Source: Saccharopolyspora_C sp047200635 (GTDB taxonomy: Bacteria; Actinomycetota; Actinomycetes; Mycobacteriales; Pseudonocardiaceae). From it: 64,000 nucleotides of DNA. The translations under genes and the position numbers were made by a program. Within the stretch, counting starts at the first letter, position 1, and each line of letters opens with the position of its first letter. This document shows, piece after piece, positions 44,500-55,882 of this stretch. The DNA lies in contig NZ_JBJZOI010000026.1 of NCBI RefSeq assembly GCF_047200635.1, positions 7,010-71,009 of the forward strand, written 5' to 3'. Below the pieces are notes generated by a model. The model was not told the origin of the DNA, searched no databases, and was given only the letters and a program-made list of their open reading frames with translations.

Positions 44500-46638
44500 A
44501 TGGTCAGCGAGTGGTGGAACCGCTTCCTCGCCTCCGACCCGGCGTTGCGGCGGCTGCGCAACGCGACCCGGGTGACGCTGGCGACGGCGCTGGCGCTCGG
44601 AGTCGCCCTCGGATTGCTCGCACTGCTCGGGAGGCCGGTGAGCAGCGGGATCATCGCCGCCGTGGTGGCGATCAACTCCTCCACCACGATCAACGACGAC
44701 ACCGAGCGGGCGCGCCGCCGCACGACGCTGCTGATGCCGCTGCCCGCCGCGGCCGCCCTCGCCCTGGCCACCGCGACCGCGGGCCTGCCGGTGCTGCACG
44801 TGGCGCTGTTCCTCCCGGTCGTGTTCGTCGCGACCTACATCCGGCGGTTCGGCTCCCGCTACTTCGCCTTCGGCATGGTCGCGTTCATGGGGTACTTCTT
44901 CGCGATGTTCCTGAGCCCGCGGCTCCCCCAGCTCCCCGACCTGCTGCTGGCGGTGGTGTGCGGATCGCTGAGCGCCTACCTGCTGCGATTCGTGGTGCTG
45001 CGCGACGACCCGCGCCGCGTGTTCGACCGGGGTCGCCGCAGCCTGCGCGCCCAGGTGCAGTGGCTGTTGCACGACGTCCGCGACGTCGCCGAGCACCCCG
45101 GCGCGCCCCGGCACCGCGCACGGCTGCGGCACCGCTCGGTGCGGCTGAACGAGACCGCCCGGATGCTGGAGAACGCGGTCGCCGAGCTTCCCGGCCTGGA
45201 CGAGGCGGGCCGGGAGGTGCTGCGCCGGCGGATCCTGGACGTCGAGCTCACCGCCGAGAACCTGCTCGGCCCGCTGATGCGGGTGCTCGACCACCCGCGC
45301 GGTGGCACCTCGGTCCCGCAGGCCGTGGCCGGGCTGCTCGCGGTGGTGCGCAGCGATGCCTCGGAGGTCCGGGCCGCGGCGCGCGGCCTGGCCGACCGCA
45401 TCGAGCGCGACGGGTTGCGCCCCGAGGACGGCGCGCCGCGGCGGGACGGGTCGGCGGAGCTGGCGATGGCGATCCGCAGGCTCGGCGCGGCGCTGGCCGA
45501 ACTCACCGAGGCGAACCAGCACCTCGGCCGGGTCGGGCCGAGCCCGGATCCGGAGCGGGAGCAGGAGGGCGACGACGCCACCGACGGGGACGCCCCCGAC
45601 CGCGCCGACCAGAACACCGGGCTGCGCCGGCCGGAGGTGCGGGCCGCCGTCCAGGTCACCTGCGCGGCGGCGCTCGCGATCGTGCTCGGCCAGCTGATCT
45701 CCCCGAACCGCTGGTACTGGGCGGTGATCACGGCGTTCGTGGTGTTCATCAGCGCCAACAGCAGGGGCGAGCTGCTGGTGCGCGCGTGGCAGCGCACCGC
45801 CGGGACCGTGCTGGGCGTGGTGGCCGGGGTGCTGGTGGCCTCCCGCATCACCGGCGACGCGACGGCCGAGCTGGTGCTGATCCTGTGCTGCGTGTTCGCG
45901 GCGTTCTACCTGGCCGGGGTGTCCTACGCGGGAATGACCTTCTTCATCACCACGATGCTCGGGGGTCTCTACGGGGTGCTCGGAACGTTCGACGTCGCGG
46001 TGCTGGGCCTGCGGCTGGCCGAGACGGCCGTCGGCGCGGTCGCCGGGGTGCTGGCCGCGACGCTGGTGCTGCCCACGCGCACCCGGCGGGTGCTGCGGGA
46101 CAACACCGAGGACTTCCTGCTGCGGCTGCGCGACCTGCTGCGCTCCGCCGGTACGGCGGTGAGCCGGGGCGACCCCGGCGACGGGCTGCGCGAGGGCGTG
46201 CGGGAGGTGGACGAGGCGCTGCACCGGATGCTCTCCAGCGCCCGGCCGCTGGTGACCTACCGGCCGCCCTCCCGGCGCAGCGCGCTGGAGCGGGCGCTGA
46301 CGGTGTTCACCGGCTGCGCGTACGCGGCGCGCAACCTGGCCCGGGTCGTCCCGCCCGCGGTGGAGATGATCGACGCGGACACCAGGGATCGGCTGGCCGA
46401 GCTGCTGTGGGCGCTGGCCGAGACCGCGGCGTCGATGACCGCCGAGGCCACCCAGGGCTACCGACCCGCGCTGGACTCCGCGCAGCGGTGGGCCGAGGAC
46501 CTGCACGACCTCGCCGAATCGCTGCCGCAGGACCCGACCTCGCTGCACCGGGCGCTGGGCGCGCTCACCCGGCTGCGCTCGCTGCTGGCGGACGTCGCCG
46601 AGGAGCTCGGCGTGCCGGACCGGCAGGCCGCGACGTGA
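44500..46638 (+). CDS. FUSC family membrane protein (aromatic-acid exporter/YccS-like)
   Basis: A 712-residue protein with two clusters of about six membrane helices. The first is residues 20-165 (ATRVTLATALALGVALGLLALLG). A cytoplasmic helical region of about 250 residues follows. The second cluster is near 380-530 (RWYWAVITAFVVFISANSRGELLVRAWQRTAGTVLG), the FUSC signature, and a soluble C-terminal helical domain ends the protein. Such proteins are predicted efflux components. The acidic linker PDPEREQEGDDATDGDAPD separates the halves. GAGGAG occurs upstream of the ATG at a long spacing. Confidence 0.85.
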   Translation: MVSEWWNRFLASDPALRRLRNATRVTLATALALGVALGLLALLGRPVSSGIIAAVVAINSSTTINDDTERARRRTTLLMPLPAAAALALATATAGLPVLHVALFLPVVFVATYIRRFGSRYFAFGMVAFMGYFFAMFLSPRLPQLPDLLLAVVCGSLSAYLLRFVVLRDDPRRVFDRGRRSLRAQVQWLLHDVRDVAEHPGAPRHRARLRHRSVRLNETARMLENAVAELPGLDEAGREVLRRRILDVELTAENLLGPLMRVLDHPRGGTSVPQAVAGLLAVVRSDASEVRAAARGLADRIERDGLRPEDGAPRRDGSAELAMAIRRLGAALAELTEANQHLGRVGPSPDPEREQEGDDATDGDAPDRADQNTGLRRPEVRAAVQVTCAAALAIVLGQLISPNRWYWAVITAFVVFISANSRGELLVRAWQRTAGTVLGVVAGVLVASRITGDATAELVLILCCVFAAFYLAGVSYAGMTFFITTMLGGLYGVLGTFDVAVLGLRLAETAVGAVAGVLAATLVLPTRTRRVLRDNTEDFLLRLRDLLRSAGTAVSRGDPGDGLREGVREVDEALHRMLSSARPLVTYRPPSRRSALERALTVFTGCAYAARNLARVVPPAVEMIDADTRDRLAELLWALAETAASMTAEATQGYRPALDSAQRWAEDLHDLAESLPQDPTSLHRALGALTRLRSLLADVAEELGVPDRQAAT

Positions 46639-46639
46639 C

Positions 46640-46675
46640 GCGGCGGGCGGATCCCGCGAGGGACCCGCCCGCCGC
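46640..46675. terminator. Bidirectional terminator
   Basis: An 11-bp stem (46640-46650 with 46665-46675), extended inward by ATCCC/GGGA pairing, between the convergent FUSC and POT genes. Confidence 0.8.
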
Positions 46676-46704
46676 GTCGAGCTCAGCTCACGCTGGGCGT
46701 CCGA

Positions 46705-48183
46705 TCACGGCACGCCGTGCATCAACTTCTTGATCTTCGAGCTGGACAGCGCGAGCAGCCCGCCGCAGACGATGGTCGCCAGGCCGATGACGCCGAAGTA
46801 CAGCGTCTGGTTGTCCTGGTCGTAGAGCTTGACCACCTGGGCTCCGATGCCCTGGCCCATCGCCGGGGCGAGGAAGTACAGGCCCATGGTCTGCGAGGCG
46901 AACACCGCTGGCGCCAGCTTGGTGGTGACCGACAGCCCCACCGGAGAGAGCATCAGCTCACCGATCGTGAGGATGACGAAGACCAACGCCACCATCAGCG
47001 CGAACTGCTTGCCCTCGGAGTTGGTGACGAAGCCGGACAGCACCACCCACAGGAAGCCGAGGCCCACGATCACGAGCCCGCCGACGAACTTCATCGCCGT
47101 GCTCGGCTGCCGGTCTCCGAGCTTCAGCCACAGCGCGGCGAACACCGGCGCGAGCACGATGATCGTGAAGGAGTTCACCGACTGGAACCAGCTCACCGGG
47201 AACTCCCAGCCGAAGATCTGGTTGCTGGTCTGCATGTCGGTGACGATCACCAGCGTGCTCGCCTGCTGCTCGAACAGCAGGAAGAACAGCGCGGTGGCCA
47301 GGAACAGCGGGATGTAGGCGACCAGGCGGTCGCGCTCCACCCGGGTGATCTGCTTGCTGCTGAGCATCACGGCGAAGTAGACGATCGGCAGCACCGCGGA
47401 GATCACGCTGACCAGGTTGACCAGGCCGCCGAGACCGATCACGCCGGTGCCCAGCAGGGCGATGACGCCGATGACGAACACCGCGGCGATACCGCCCGCG
47501 CGACCCAGCACACCGCTCTTGTGCTCAGCGGGCAGCGGGTTGGCCGGCACCTCGCTGAGGCTGGAGAGGTTGCCCTTGCCGAGCACGTACTGCACCAGGC
47601 CGAGCGCCATGCCGACCGCGGCGGCGCCGAAGCCCCAGTGGAAGCCGATCTCCGACTGCAGCAGCCCGGCGATCAGCGGCCCGGCGAACCCGCCGAGGTT
47701 GATGCCCATGTAGAAGATCGAGAAGCCGGAGTCACGCCGCTGGTCCTGCTCGGTGTAGAGGTCGCCGACCATCTTGGACACGTTCGGCTTGAGCAGACCG
47801 GTACCGGCGATGATCAGGACGAGGCCGATCCCGGTGGTGGCCAGGCCGCCGGGCACCGCCATCGCGATGTGCCCGAACATGATCAGGACGCCGCCCCAGA
47901 ACACCGCCCGCCGGGCCCCGAAGAGCCGGTCGGCCAGCCAGCCGCCCGCGACGCCGGTGAGGTAGACCGAGGCGCCGTAGGCGGAGACCAGCGAGGTGGC
48001 GGTGGTCTCCGGTAGCCCGAGACCGCCATCGACCACCGCGGTGTAGAGGTAGAGCGCCAGGATGCCGCGCATCGCGTAGTAGGAGAATCGCTCCCACATC
48101 TCGGTGAAGAACAGCGTGGACAATGCCCGCGGGTGTCCGAAGAAACCCCGCTGGGGCGCGTCCGCAACCGTGGGGTTGCTCAC
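46705..48183 (-). CDS. Proton-dependent oligopeptide transporter (POT/PTR family, DtpT-like)
   Basis: A 492-residue carrier. The N-terminal signature FFTEMWERFSYYAMRGILALYL contains the ExxER-type proton-coupling motif. The PTR2 motif GDLYTEQDQRRDSGFSIFYMGINLGGFAGPLIAG follows. There are about 14 hydrophobic segments, as in bacterial POT proteins. It imports di- and tripeptides with H+. GTG 48183 is chosen because AGAGAGG lies 8 nt upstream; GTG 48189 is too close to it. The region before it is 400 nt of intergenic DNA shared with the CNNM genes. Confidence 0.92.
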   Translation of the reverse strand: MSNPTVADAPQRGFFGHPRALSTLFFTEMWERFSYYAMRGILALYLYTAVVDGGLGLPETTATSLVSAYGASVYLTGVAGGWLADRLFGARRAVFWGGVLIMFGHIAMAVPGGLATTGIGLVLIIAGTGLLKPNVSKMVGDLYTEQDQRRDSGFSIFYMGINLGGFAGPLIAGLLQSEIGFHWGFGAAAVGMALGLVQYVLGKGNLSSLSEVPANPLPAEHKSGVLGRAGGIAAVFVIGVIALLGTGVIGLGGLVNLVSVISAVLPIVYFAVMLSSKQITRVERDRLVAYIPLFLATALFFLLFEQQASTLVIVTDMQTSNQIFGWEFPVSWFQSVNSFTIIVLAPVFAALWLKLGDRQPSTAMKFVGGLVIVGLGFLWVVLSGFVTNSEGKQFALMVALVFVILTIGELMLSPVGLSVTTKLAPAVFASQTMGLYFLAPAMGQGIGAQVVKLYDQDNQTLYFGVIGLATIVCGGLLALSSSKIKKLMHGVP

Positions 48184-48189
48184 GATCAC

Positions 48190-48576
48190 GACCTCTCTGG
48201 TGCTGGTGGCGGCGGGATGGCCGCGTCCGGAACTGCGCAGAGGCTACGCCTCTCCCCAATGGTGTGAACCACAACCCGGAAATACGGTGAAAAATCACGA
48301 TTCGACCTCGATCCCCCGGGCCATCCCCGCATTCCCACCGCGACGTGCGCACCACTCCCCGCTACCGGCTGGGAGCGCGCACGATCTCCGCACCGGGCGG
48401 GCGAGACCGGAATGGTCGGCCGCTCATCGGGACCAGCGCCTCGCCCCCATCCGCCGACCCCCTCCGGGACGGCGGTGACGGCACGTCGAGGAGATCACGG
48501 TCTGCGGTCCGGGTGCTCCATTCGGGATATACTCCGGTCGCATATTTCCGTTTTTCCACGAGGAGTGACACGTTCG
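48190..48576. promoter_or_regulatory. Divergent promoter region, POT transporter and CNNM genes
   Basis: A long gap of comparatively AT-rich DNA. TATACT at 48528-48533 is a good plus-strand -10 box, though no matching -35 is seen. GTGAAAAATCACGATTC near 48287 contains an inverted GTGA/TCAC. No convincing gene. Confidence 0.45.
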
Positions 48577-48675
48577 GTGCCCACGGCACAGCAGTCCCCC
48601 GAAGGAAGTACTGAGCCGGGCTCACGACCCGGCTTCCCGTTCAAGGCACCCGGCCCGCGGCGAGGTGATCGCTGA
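48577..48675 (+). CDS. Possible leader peptide, 32 residues
   Basis: GTG 48577 opens 32 residues (PTAQQSPEGSTEPGSRPGFP...) ending in a TGA that overlaps the CNNM ATG (TGATG), so it may be translationally coupled. AGGAG lies 11 nt upstream. About two thirds of codons end in G or C, fewer than in real genes here, so it may be chance. Its body also contains the inverted GCCGGGCTCACGACCCGGC, which could form a hairpin. Confidence 0.25.
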   Translation: MPTAQQSPEGSTEPGSRPGFPFKAPGPRRGDR

Positions 48676-50027
48676 TGGCCATCGCGCTCTCCGTCCTCGG
48701 GCTGCTGTTCGTGGCCCTGCTCACCCTGGGCACCGCGCTCGCCGTGGCAGCGGAGTTCTCGCTCACCTCGCTGGAACGCAGCACGGTCGACGCGCACGTC
48801 AACAAGGTCGGTGACCGGCGCGCTAAGTCCGTGCAGCGGGCGCACCGCACGCTGTCGTTCCAGCTCTCCGGCGCCCAGGTCGCCATCACCCTCACCACGT
48901 TGATCACCGGCTACGTGGCCGAGCCGCTGATCGGCGAGCTGCTGCGCCCGGCCCTGCTGGCCACGGGCATCCCCAACGGCGCGGCCGCGCCGATCTCCCT
49001 CACGCTGGCGATCTTGCTGGCCACCACGCTCTCGATGGTCTTCGGCGAGATGGTGCCGAAGAACCTCGCCATCGCCCGGCCGCTGCCGACCGCCCGCGCG
49101 GTCTCCGGATACCACTCGCGGTTCTCGCGGATCTTCCGCTGGCTGATCGACGGCATGAACAACAGCGCGAACTGGGTGGTGCGCCGCTTCGGCATCGAGC
49201 CGCAGGAGGAGCTGCGCTCGGCCCGCTCCCCCGACGAGCTCGGCTCGATCGTCCGCTCCAGCGCCGAGCACGGCACGCTCGACGAGGCCACCGCCGCGCT
49301 GATGGACCGCTCGCTGCGCTTCGGGGACCGCTCCGCCGACGAGCTGATGACGCCGCGCGTGAAGGTGGACTCGCTGCCCTCGGACGCCTCGGTGCGTGAC
49401 CTGCTGGACCTGGCCCGCAGCACCGGGCACTCCCGCTTCCCGGTGCACGACGGCGACTTGGACAACGTGCACGGCGTCGTGCACGTCAAGCAGGCCTTCG
49501 GCGTCGCGGGCGATCAGCGCGAGAGCACCAGGGTGGGCTCGCTGGCCCGCCCGGTGCCGACCGTGCCGGAAACGCTGGACGGCGACTCGCTGCTGAACCG
49601 GCTGCGCGGCTCGGGCCTGCAGCTGGCCGTGGTCGTCGACGAGTACGGCGGCACCGCGGGCATCGTCAGCCTCGAAGACGTGGTCGAGGAGATCATCGGC
49701 GACGTCCGCGACGAGCACGACCGGCGCGAGACCGCCGCCGTGCGCCCGCTGGCCAAGGGCACCTGGATCGTCTCCGGTCTGCTGCGGGCCGATGAGATCG
49801 AGGAGGCCACCGGCTTCGAGATGCCCGAAGGCGAGTACGAGACCGTGGCGGGCCTGGTGATGGCCCGGCTCGGCCGGATCCCCACCCGCGGTGACCAGGT
49901 CGACGTCGACGAGTGGCGTCTCACCGTCAGCAGCATGGACCGGCACCGCATCGCCGAACTGCGGCTGAGCCGGATGCACCGCCCGGCTCAGGCCGATTCC
50001 ACCGGCACCTCTGGGGGGACCCGATGA
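48675..50027 (+). CDS. CNNM/HlyC-CorC transporter with CBS and CorC_HlyC domains
   Basis: A 450-residue protein. A DUF21/CNNM membrane domain at residues 1-190 has AVAAEFSLTSLERSTVDAHV and FGEMVPKNLAIARPLP. Paired CBS domains at about 210-340 include LMTPRVKVDSLP and VVVDEYGGTAGIVSLEDVVEEIIGDV. A C-terminal CorC_HlyC domain follows (VSGLLRADEIEEATGFEMPEGEYETVAGLVMARLGRIPTRGD). The family moves or senses Mg2+ and is sometimes called hemolysin without being a toxin. Its stop overlaps the next ATG (ATGA), so the pair is coupled. Confidence 0.9.
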   Translation: MAIALSVLGLLFVALLTLGTALAVAAEFSLTSLERSTVDAHVNKVGDRRAKSVQRAHRTLSFQLSGAQVAITLTTLITGYVAEPLIGELLRPALLATGIPNGAAAPISLTLAILLATTLSMVFGEMVPKNLAIARPLPTARAVSGYHSRFSRIFRWLIDGMNNSANWVVRRFGIEPQEELRSARSPDELGSIVRSSAEHGTLDEATAALMDRSLRFGDRSADELMTPRVKVDSLPSDASVRDLLDLARSTGHSRFPVHDGDLDNVHGVVHVKQAFGVAGDQRESTRVGSLARPVPTVPETLDGDSLLNRLRGSGLQLAVVVDEYGGTAGIVSLEDVVEEIIGDVRDEHDRRETAAVRPLAKGTWIVSGLLRADEIEEATGFEMPEGEYETVAGLVMARLGRIPTRGDQVDVDEWRLTVSSMDRHRIAELRLSRMHRPAQADSTGTSGGTR

Positions 50028-51067
50028 GCGACACCGTGGCGATCCTGCTCGGAGTTCTGCTGCTGCTGCTCAACGCCTTCTTCGTGGGCGCGGAGTTCTC
50101 GCTGCTGTCCTCCCGCCGCGACCGGCTGGAGGCGCTGCTGGACCACGGGGTGACCCGGGCCCGCACCGTGATCAAGGCGAGCCAGGAGGGCTCGCTGATG
50201 CTCACCAGCGCCCAGCTCGGCATCACGCTGTGCTCGCTGGGCCTGGGCCGCCTCGGCGAACCCGCCGTGGCGCACCGGCTGGAGCTGCTCATCCAGCCGT
50301 TCTCGGTGCCCGCTCCCGTGGTGCACGCGCTCGGCTTCACCATCGCCCTGGCGATCGTGGTGGTGCTGCACGTGCTGGTCGGCGAGATGGTGCCGAAGAA
50401 CCTGGCGCTGGCCGATCCGGAGCGCCTGGCGGTGTGGCTGGTGCCCGCGCTGGTCGTGTTCGTGAAGCTGGCGCGGCCGTTGATCGCGCTGTTCAACATG
50501 ATGGCCAACGGCGTGCTCAAGCTGCTCAAGGTGGAGCCGAAGGACGAGCTGGACACGGCCTACACCTCCTCCGAGCTGGCCGAGCTCCTGGTGGAGTCGC
50601 GGCGCGAAGGGCTGCTGGAGCAGTCCGAGCACCGCAGGCTCGCCCAGACGCTCTCCTCGGTGGAGCACACCGTCGCCGACGTCCTGGTGCCGCTGGACCA
50701 GGTCACCAGCCTCCCCGGCGCACCGACGCTCGGCGACGTGGAGCACGCGGTGGCCAGCACCGGCTTCTCCCGGTTCCCCGTGCGCGCGGACTCGGGCGAG
50801 CTGCTGGGCTACCTGCACGTCAAGGACGTGCTGGACCAGGCGGGGGCGGAGCCGACCACGCCGGTCGAGCCCGGCCGGGTGCGCGCGCTGCCGACCGTGC
50901 CGGTGGCGGCCCGGCTGGACCAGGCGCTCACCTCGCTGCGGCGGGAGCGCAGCCACCTGGCGACGGCGGTCGACGCGGACGGGTCCCCGCGCGGCGTGGT
51001 CGCCCTCGAGGACCTCGTGGAGGAGTACGTGGGCACCGTGCGCGACGCCACCCACGTGACCGCCTGA
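50024..51067 (+). CDS. CNNM-type transporter lacking CorC_HlyC domain
   Basis: A 347-residue partner protein. The CNNM domain with GAEFSLLSSRRDRLEALLDHG and VLVGEMVPKNLALADP is followed by one CBS pair (VLVPLDQVTSLPGA..., DADGSPRGVVALEDLVEEYVGTV). It ends there without the CorC_HlyC domain, so it is shorter than the family's full form. GGGGGGACCCG precedes the ATG, which overlaps the previous stop. The two probably act as a heteromeric pair; that is inferred from coupling. Confidence 0.9.
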   Translation: MSDTVAILLGVLLLLLNAFFVGAEFSLLSSRRDRLEALLDHGVTRARTVIKASQEGSLMLTSAQLGITLCSLGLGRLGEPAVAHRLELLIQPFSVPAPVVHALGFTIALAIVVVLHVLVGEMVPKNLALADPERLAVWLVPALVVFVKLARPLIALFNMMANGVLKLLKVEPKDELDTAYTSSELAELLVESRREGLLEQSEHRRLAQTLSSVEHTVADVLVPLDQVTSLPGAPTLGDVEHAVASTGFSRFPVRADSGELLGYLHVKDVLDQAGAEPTTPVEPGRVRALPTVPVAARLDQALTSLRRERSHLATAVDADGSPRGVVALEDLVEEYVGTVRDATHVTA

Positions 51068-51079
51068 GGAAGCCTCTCA

Positions 51080-51119
51080 GCGGCGCGGGTCGTTCCCCTG
51101 GGAAACGGGCCCGCGCCGC
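51080..51119 (+). terminator. Terminator after the CNNM pair
   Basis: A 10-bp stem GCGGCGCGGG/CCCGCGCCGC (51080-51089 with 51110-51119) with an inner inverted repeat, 12 nt after the stop, followed by TCCTCCTCC. Confidence 0.7.
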
Positions 51120-51316
51120 TCCTCCTCCCCGGCCCCGGTGGCATCCGGCCCCGCGCGGCGGTCGTCGCCGATCCGGCTCCGGGACGGCGACGTGGTGCTC
51201 CCCGGCGCGGGCGCCACGAGCCCGCCGGTACCGGGAGCGTCGGCCGCGGAGCGCGCGGGACCGGGCTGACCGGCCCCCGGCGGGACAGCTGAGAACCGGG
51301 CCTATCCTGGCGCACT

Positions 51317-52192
51317 ATGCGAGTGCTGGGCGAGCAGGAGTGGCGGTCCCGCCAGGACGCGCACCGCGAGCGGGTCGGGCGCTGGACCGGCCCGCACCGG
51401 CGCAGGCAGCGGGCCGGGGAGAAGCACCCGGTGATGGACTTCCTGTTCACCTACTACTCGCACCGGCCGTCGCTGCTGGAGCGCTGGCACCCCGGGATCG
51501 GGGTCGCGCTGGACGGCGGTCGGGAGTTCCTGGCGCGGCGCGGTTACCGCGAGATCGCCGAGGGCGTGGCGCTGGACCCCGCCGTGCTCACGCCGAAGCG
51601 CCTGGACACCGTTCGCTTCGTGCACGGCCTGCTCGGCGCGGTGCAGTCCCGGCGGCCGAACCTGGGCTGCTTCGGGCTGCACGAGTGGGCGATGGTGTAC
51701 CGCACCTCCCCCGGCGACGTCCGGCACGAGGCCTGGCCGCTGCGGCTCGGCCACGACGGCACCGACGAGGTCGTGGAGTCGATGCCGATCCGGTGCAGCC
51801 ACCACGACGCGTTCCGCTTCTTCACCGCCCCGGCGCGGCCGCTCAACGCGCTGCAGCCGACCCGGCAGGACCAGGTCGCCCAGGAGCAGCCGGGCTGCCT
51901 GCACAACAACATGGACCTGTTCAAGTGGGCGTACAAGCTCGATCCGCTGGTGCCCGCCGAACTCGTGGCGGACTGCTTCGAACTGGCGGTGGAGATCCGC
52001 GAGCTCGACATGCGGGCCAGCCCGTACGACCTCGCCGCGCTCGGCTATCCGCCGATCGCGATCGAAACGCCCGAGGGGCGGGCCGACTACGCCCGCGCCC
52101 AGCGCGCGTTCGCCGAGCGGGCCGCGCCGCTGCGGTCCCGGTTGCTGCGGCACTGCGCGGAGCTGCTCGACCCGGAACCGCTGCCGGCCTGA
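51317..52192 (+). CDS. Conserved actinobacterial protein of unknown function
   Basis: A 291-residue protein. Characteristic segments are MDFLFTYYSHRPSLLERWHPG near residue 40, PNLGCFGLHEWAMVYR, the block CSHHDAFRFFTAPARPLN and QEQPGCLHNNMDLFKWAYKL. Homologues are, as I recall, often labelled 3-methyladenine DNA glycosylase, but I see no helix-hairpin-helix or other glycosylase motif, so I do not adopt that name. The Cys/His block may bind a metal or carry out catalysis. ATG 51317 is the start, after a 249-nt gap. Confidence 0.6.
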   Translation: MRVLGEQEWRSRQDAHRERVGRWTGPHRRRQRAGEKHPVMDFLFTYYSHRPSLLERWHPGIGVALDGGREFLARRGYREIAEGVALDPAVLTPKRLDTVRFVHGLLGAVQSRRPNLGCFGLHEWAMVYRTSPGDVRHEAWPLRLGHDGTDEVVESMPIRCSHHDAFRFFTAPARPLNALQPTRQDQVAQEQPGCLHNNMDLFKWAYKLDPLVPAELVADCFELAVEIRELDMRASPYDLAALGYPPIAIETPEGRADYARAQRAFAERAAPLRSRLLRHCAELLDPEPLPA

Positions 52193-52197
52193 CCGCC

Positions 52198-52230
52198 GAC
52201 CGGCCCGCCACTGGTGGTGGCGGGCCGGTC
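52198..52230. terminator. Bidirectional terminator
   Basis: A perfect 14-bp stem (52198-52211 with 52217-52230) and a 5-nt loop, between the convergent unknown-function gene and the IscA-like gene. Confidence 0.85.
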
Positions 52231-52234
52231 GAGC

Positions 52235-52519
52235 TCAGTCCCGGACGGCGAGGTTCAGCTCGCCGTTGTCGTCGCGCTCGGCGTCGAGCACCTTGTCGCC
52301 GAGCAGCGATGCGGCCTGGGGCTCCAGGAAGACCCGGGCCCCGGACTCCTCGACCACCTGGTCCTCGCCCTGCGGCTCGCTGGCGATGGACGCCTGCAGC
52401 TCGGCCTCCCCGGACTCGTCTGCGACGGGGGCGATGCGCAGCCCCGAACCCTCGGGCGAGTCACCCCCGGCCAGGACGACCTTGATGACCTCGGCTGCGC
52501 TCTCGCTGATCGTGAGCAT
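52235..52519 (-). CDS. IscA/HesB-like protein lacking cysteines
   Basis: A 94-residue protein with the HesB/IscA fold pattern: LTISESAAEVIKVVLAGGDSPEGSGLRIA at the start and a FLEPQAASLLGDKVLDAE stretch resembling the family's second half. None of the three conserved cysteines is present; the whole protein has no Cys. It therefore cannot hold an Fe-S cluster through the usual ligands. Its role is unknown. ATG 52519 is chosen (GAGAGGAG upstream); the longer frame to 52591 is unlikely. It lies 85 nt downstream of gcvP. Confidence 0.75.
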   Translation of the reverse strand: MLTISESAAEVIKVVLAGGDSPEGSGLRIAPVADESGEAELQASIASEPQGEDQVVEESGARVFLEPQAASLLGDKVLDAERDDNGELNLAVRD

Positions 52520-52604
52520 TGCTGCACTCCTCTCGCGGGGCGGTCGGATGGAGCCGCCCACCGTAGTGCATCCGGCCCACCTCCCGCTCACCCCGGGCGT
52601 GCGC

Positions 52605-55499
<2,895 letters not shown>

Positions 55500-55549
55500 C
55501 GCCACACCTCATTCATCGCGACGGACACAGGGCGACAGCACGAATGCTG

Positions 55550-55765
55550 CTCTCCCCCTCTGTCACTGTCCGCAATGCGAACGCCTGAGAGCTTCACCCG
55601 ATCCAGCACTGGGCTTGCACCGTCGGCGGGGCCACCTGTCGGTGGTCCCTCTTTCCAGAGGTATCTCGCCCGTGCGGTCCAGCCGGCCTGAGAGGTTGTC
55701 GGGGAGGGTTTGCTCCTTCGGCGCCGCAGGTGACGAGGTCACCCGCGATCTCTCCCGCGCGGGGT
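55550..55765 (-). ncRNA. Tandem glycine riboswitch (gcvT RNA) upstream of gcvP
   Basis: On the minus strand I see two aptamers. Aptamer 1 has GGGAGAG, GCCGAAGGAGCAA, CTCTCAGGC and the linker-proximal CCTCTGGAAAGAGG. Aptamer 2 has CACCGACAGG, GCCGACGGTGCAA, CTCTCAGGC and the closing GACAGAGGGGGAG. These match the conserved cores of glycine riboswitches, with the classic tandem order. It should switch gcvP expression on with glycine. The leader to the start is about 50 nt. Confidence 0.88.
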
Positions 55766-55882
55766 CAGCGATGCACCGAGCCTACCCGATGCGGTGTCGC
55801 CCGAAAGATGCGATCTACGTCGCGTCCGCTGATCCGAACACCGCAGCCGGGGCTGGACCGCGGAGGGTGGCGAGCCGGTCGC

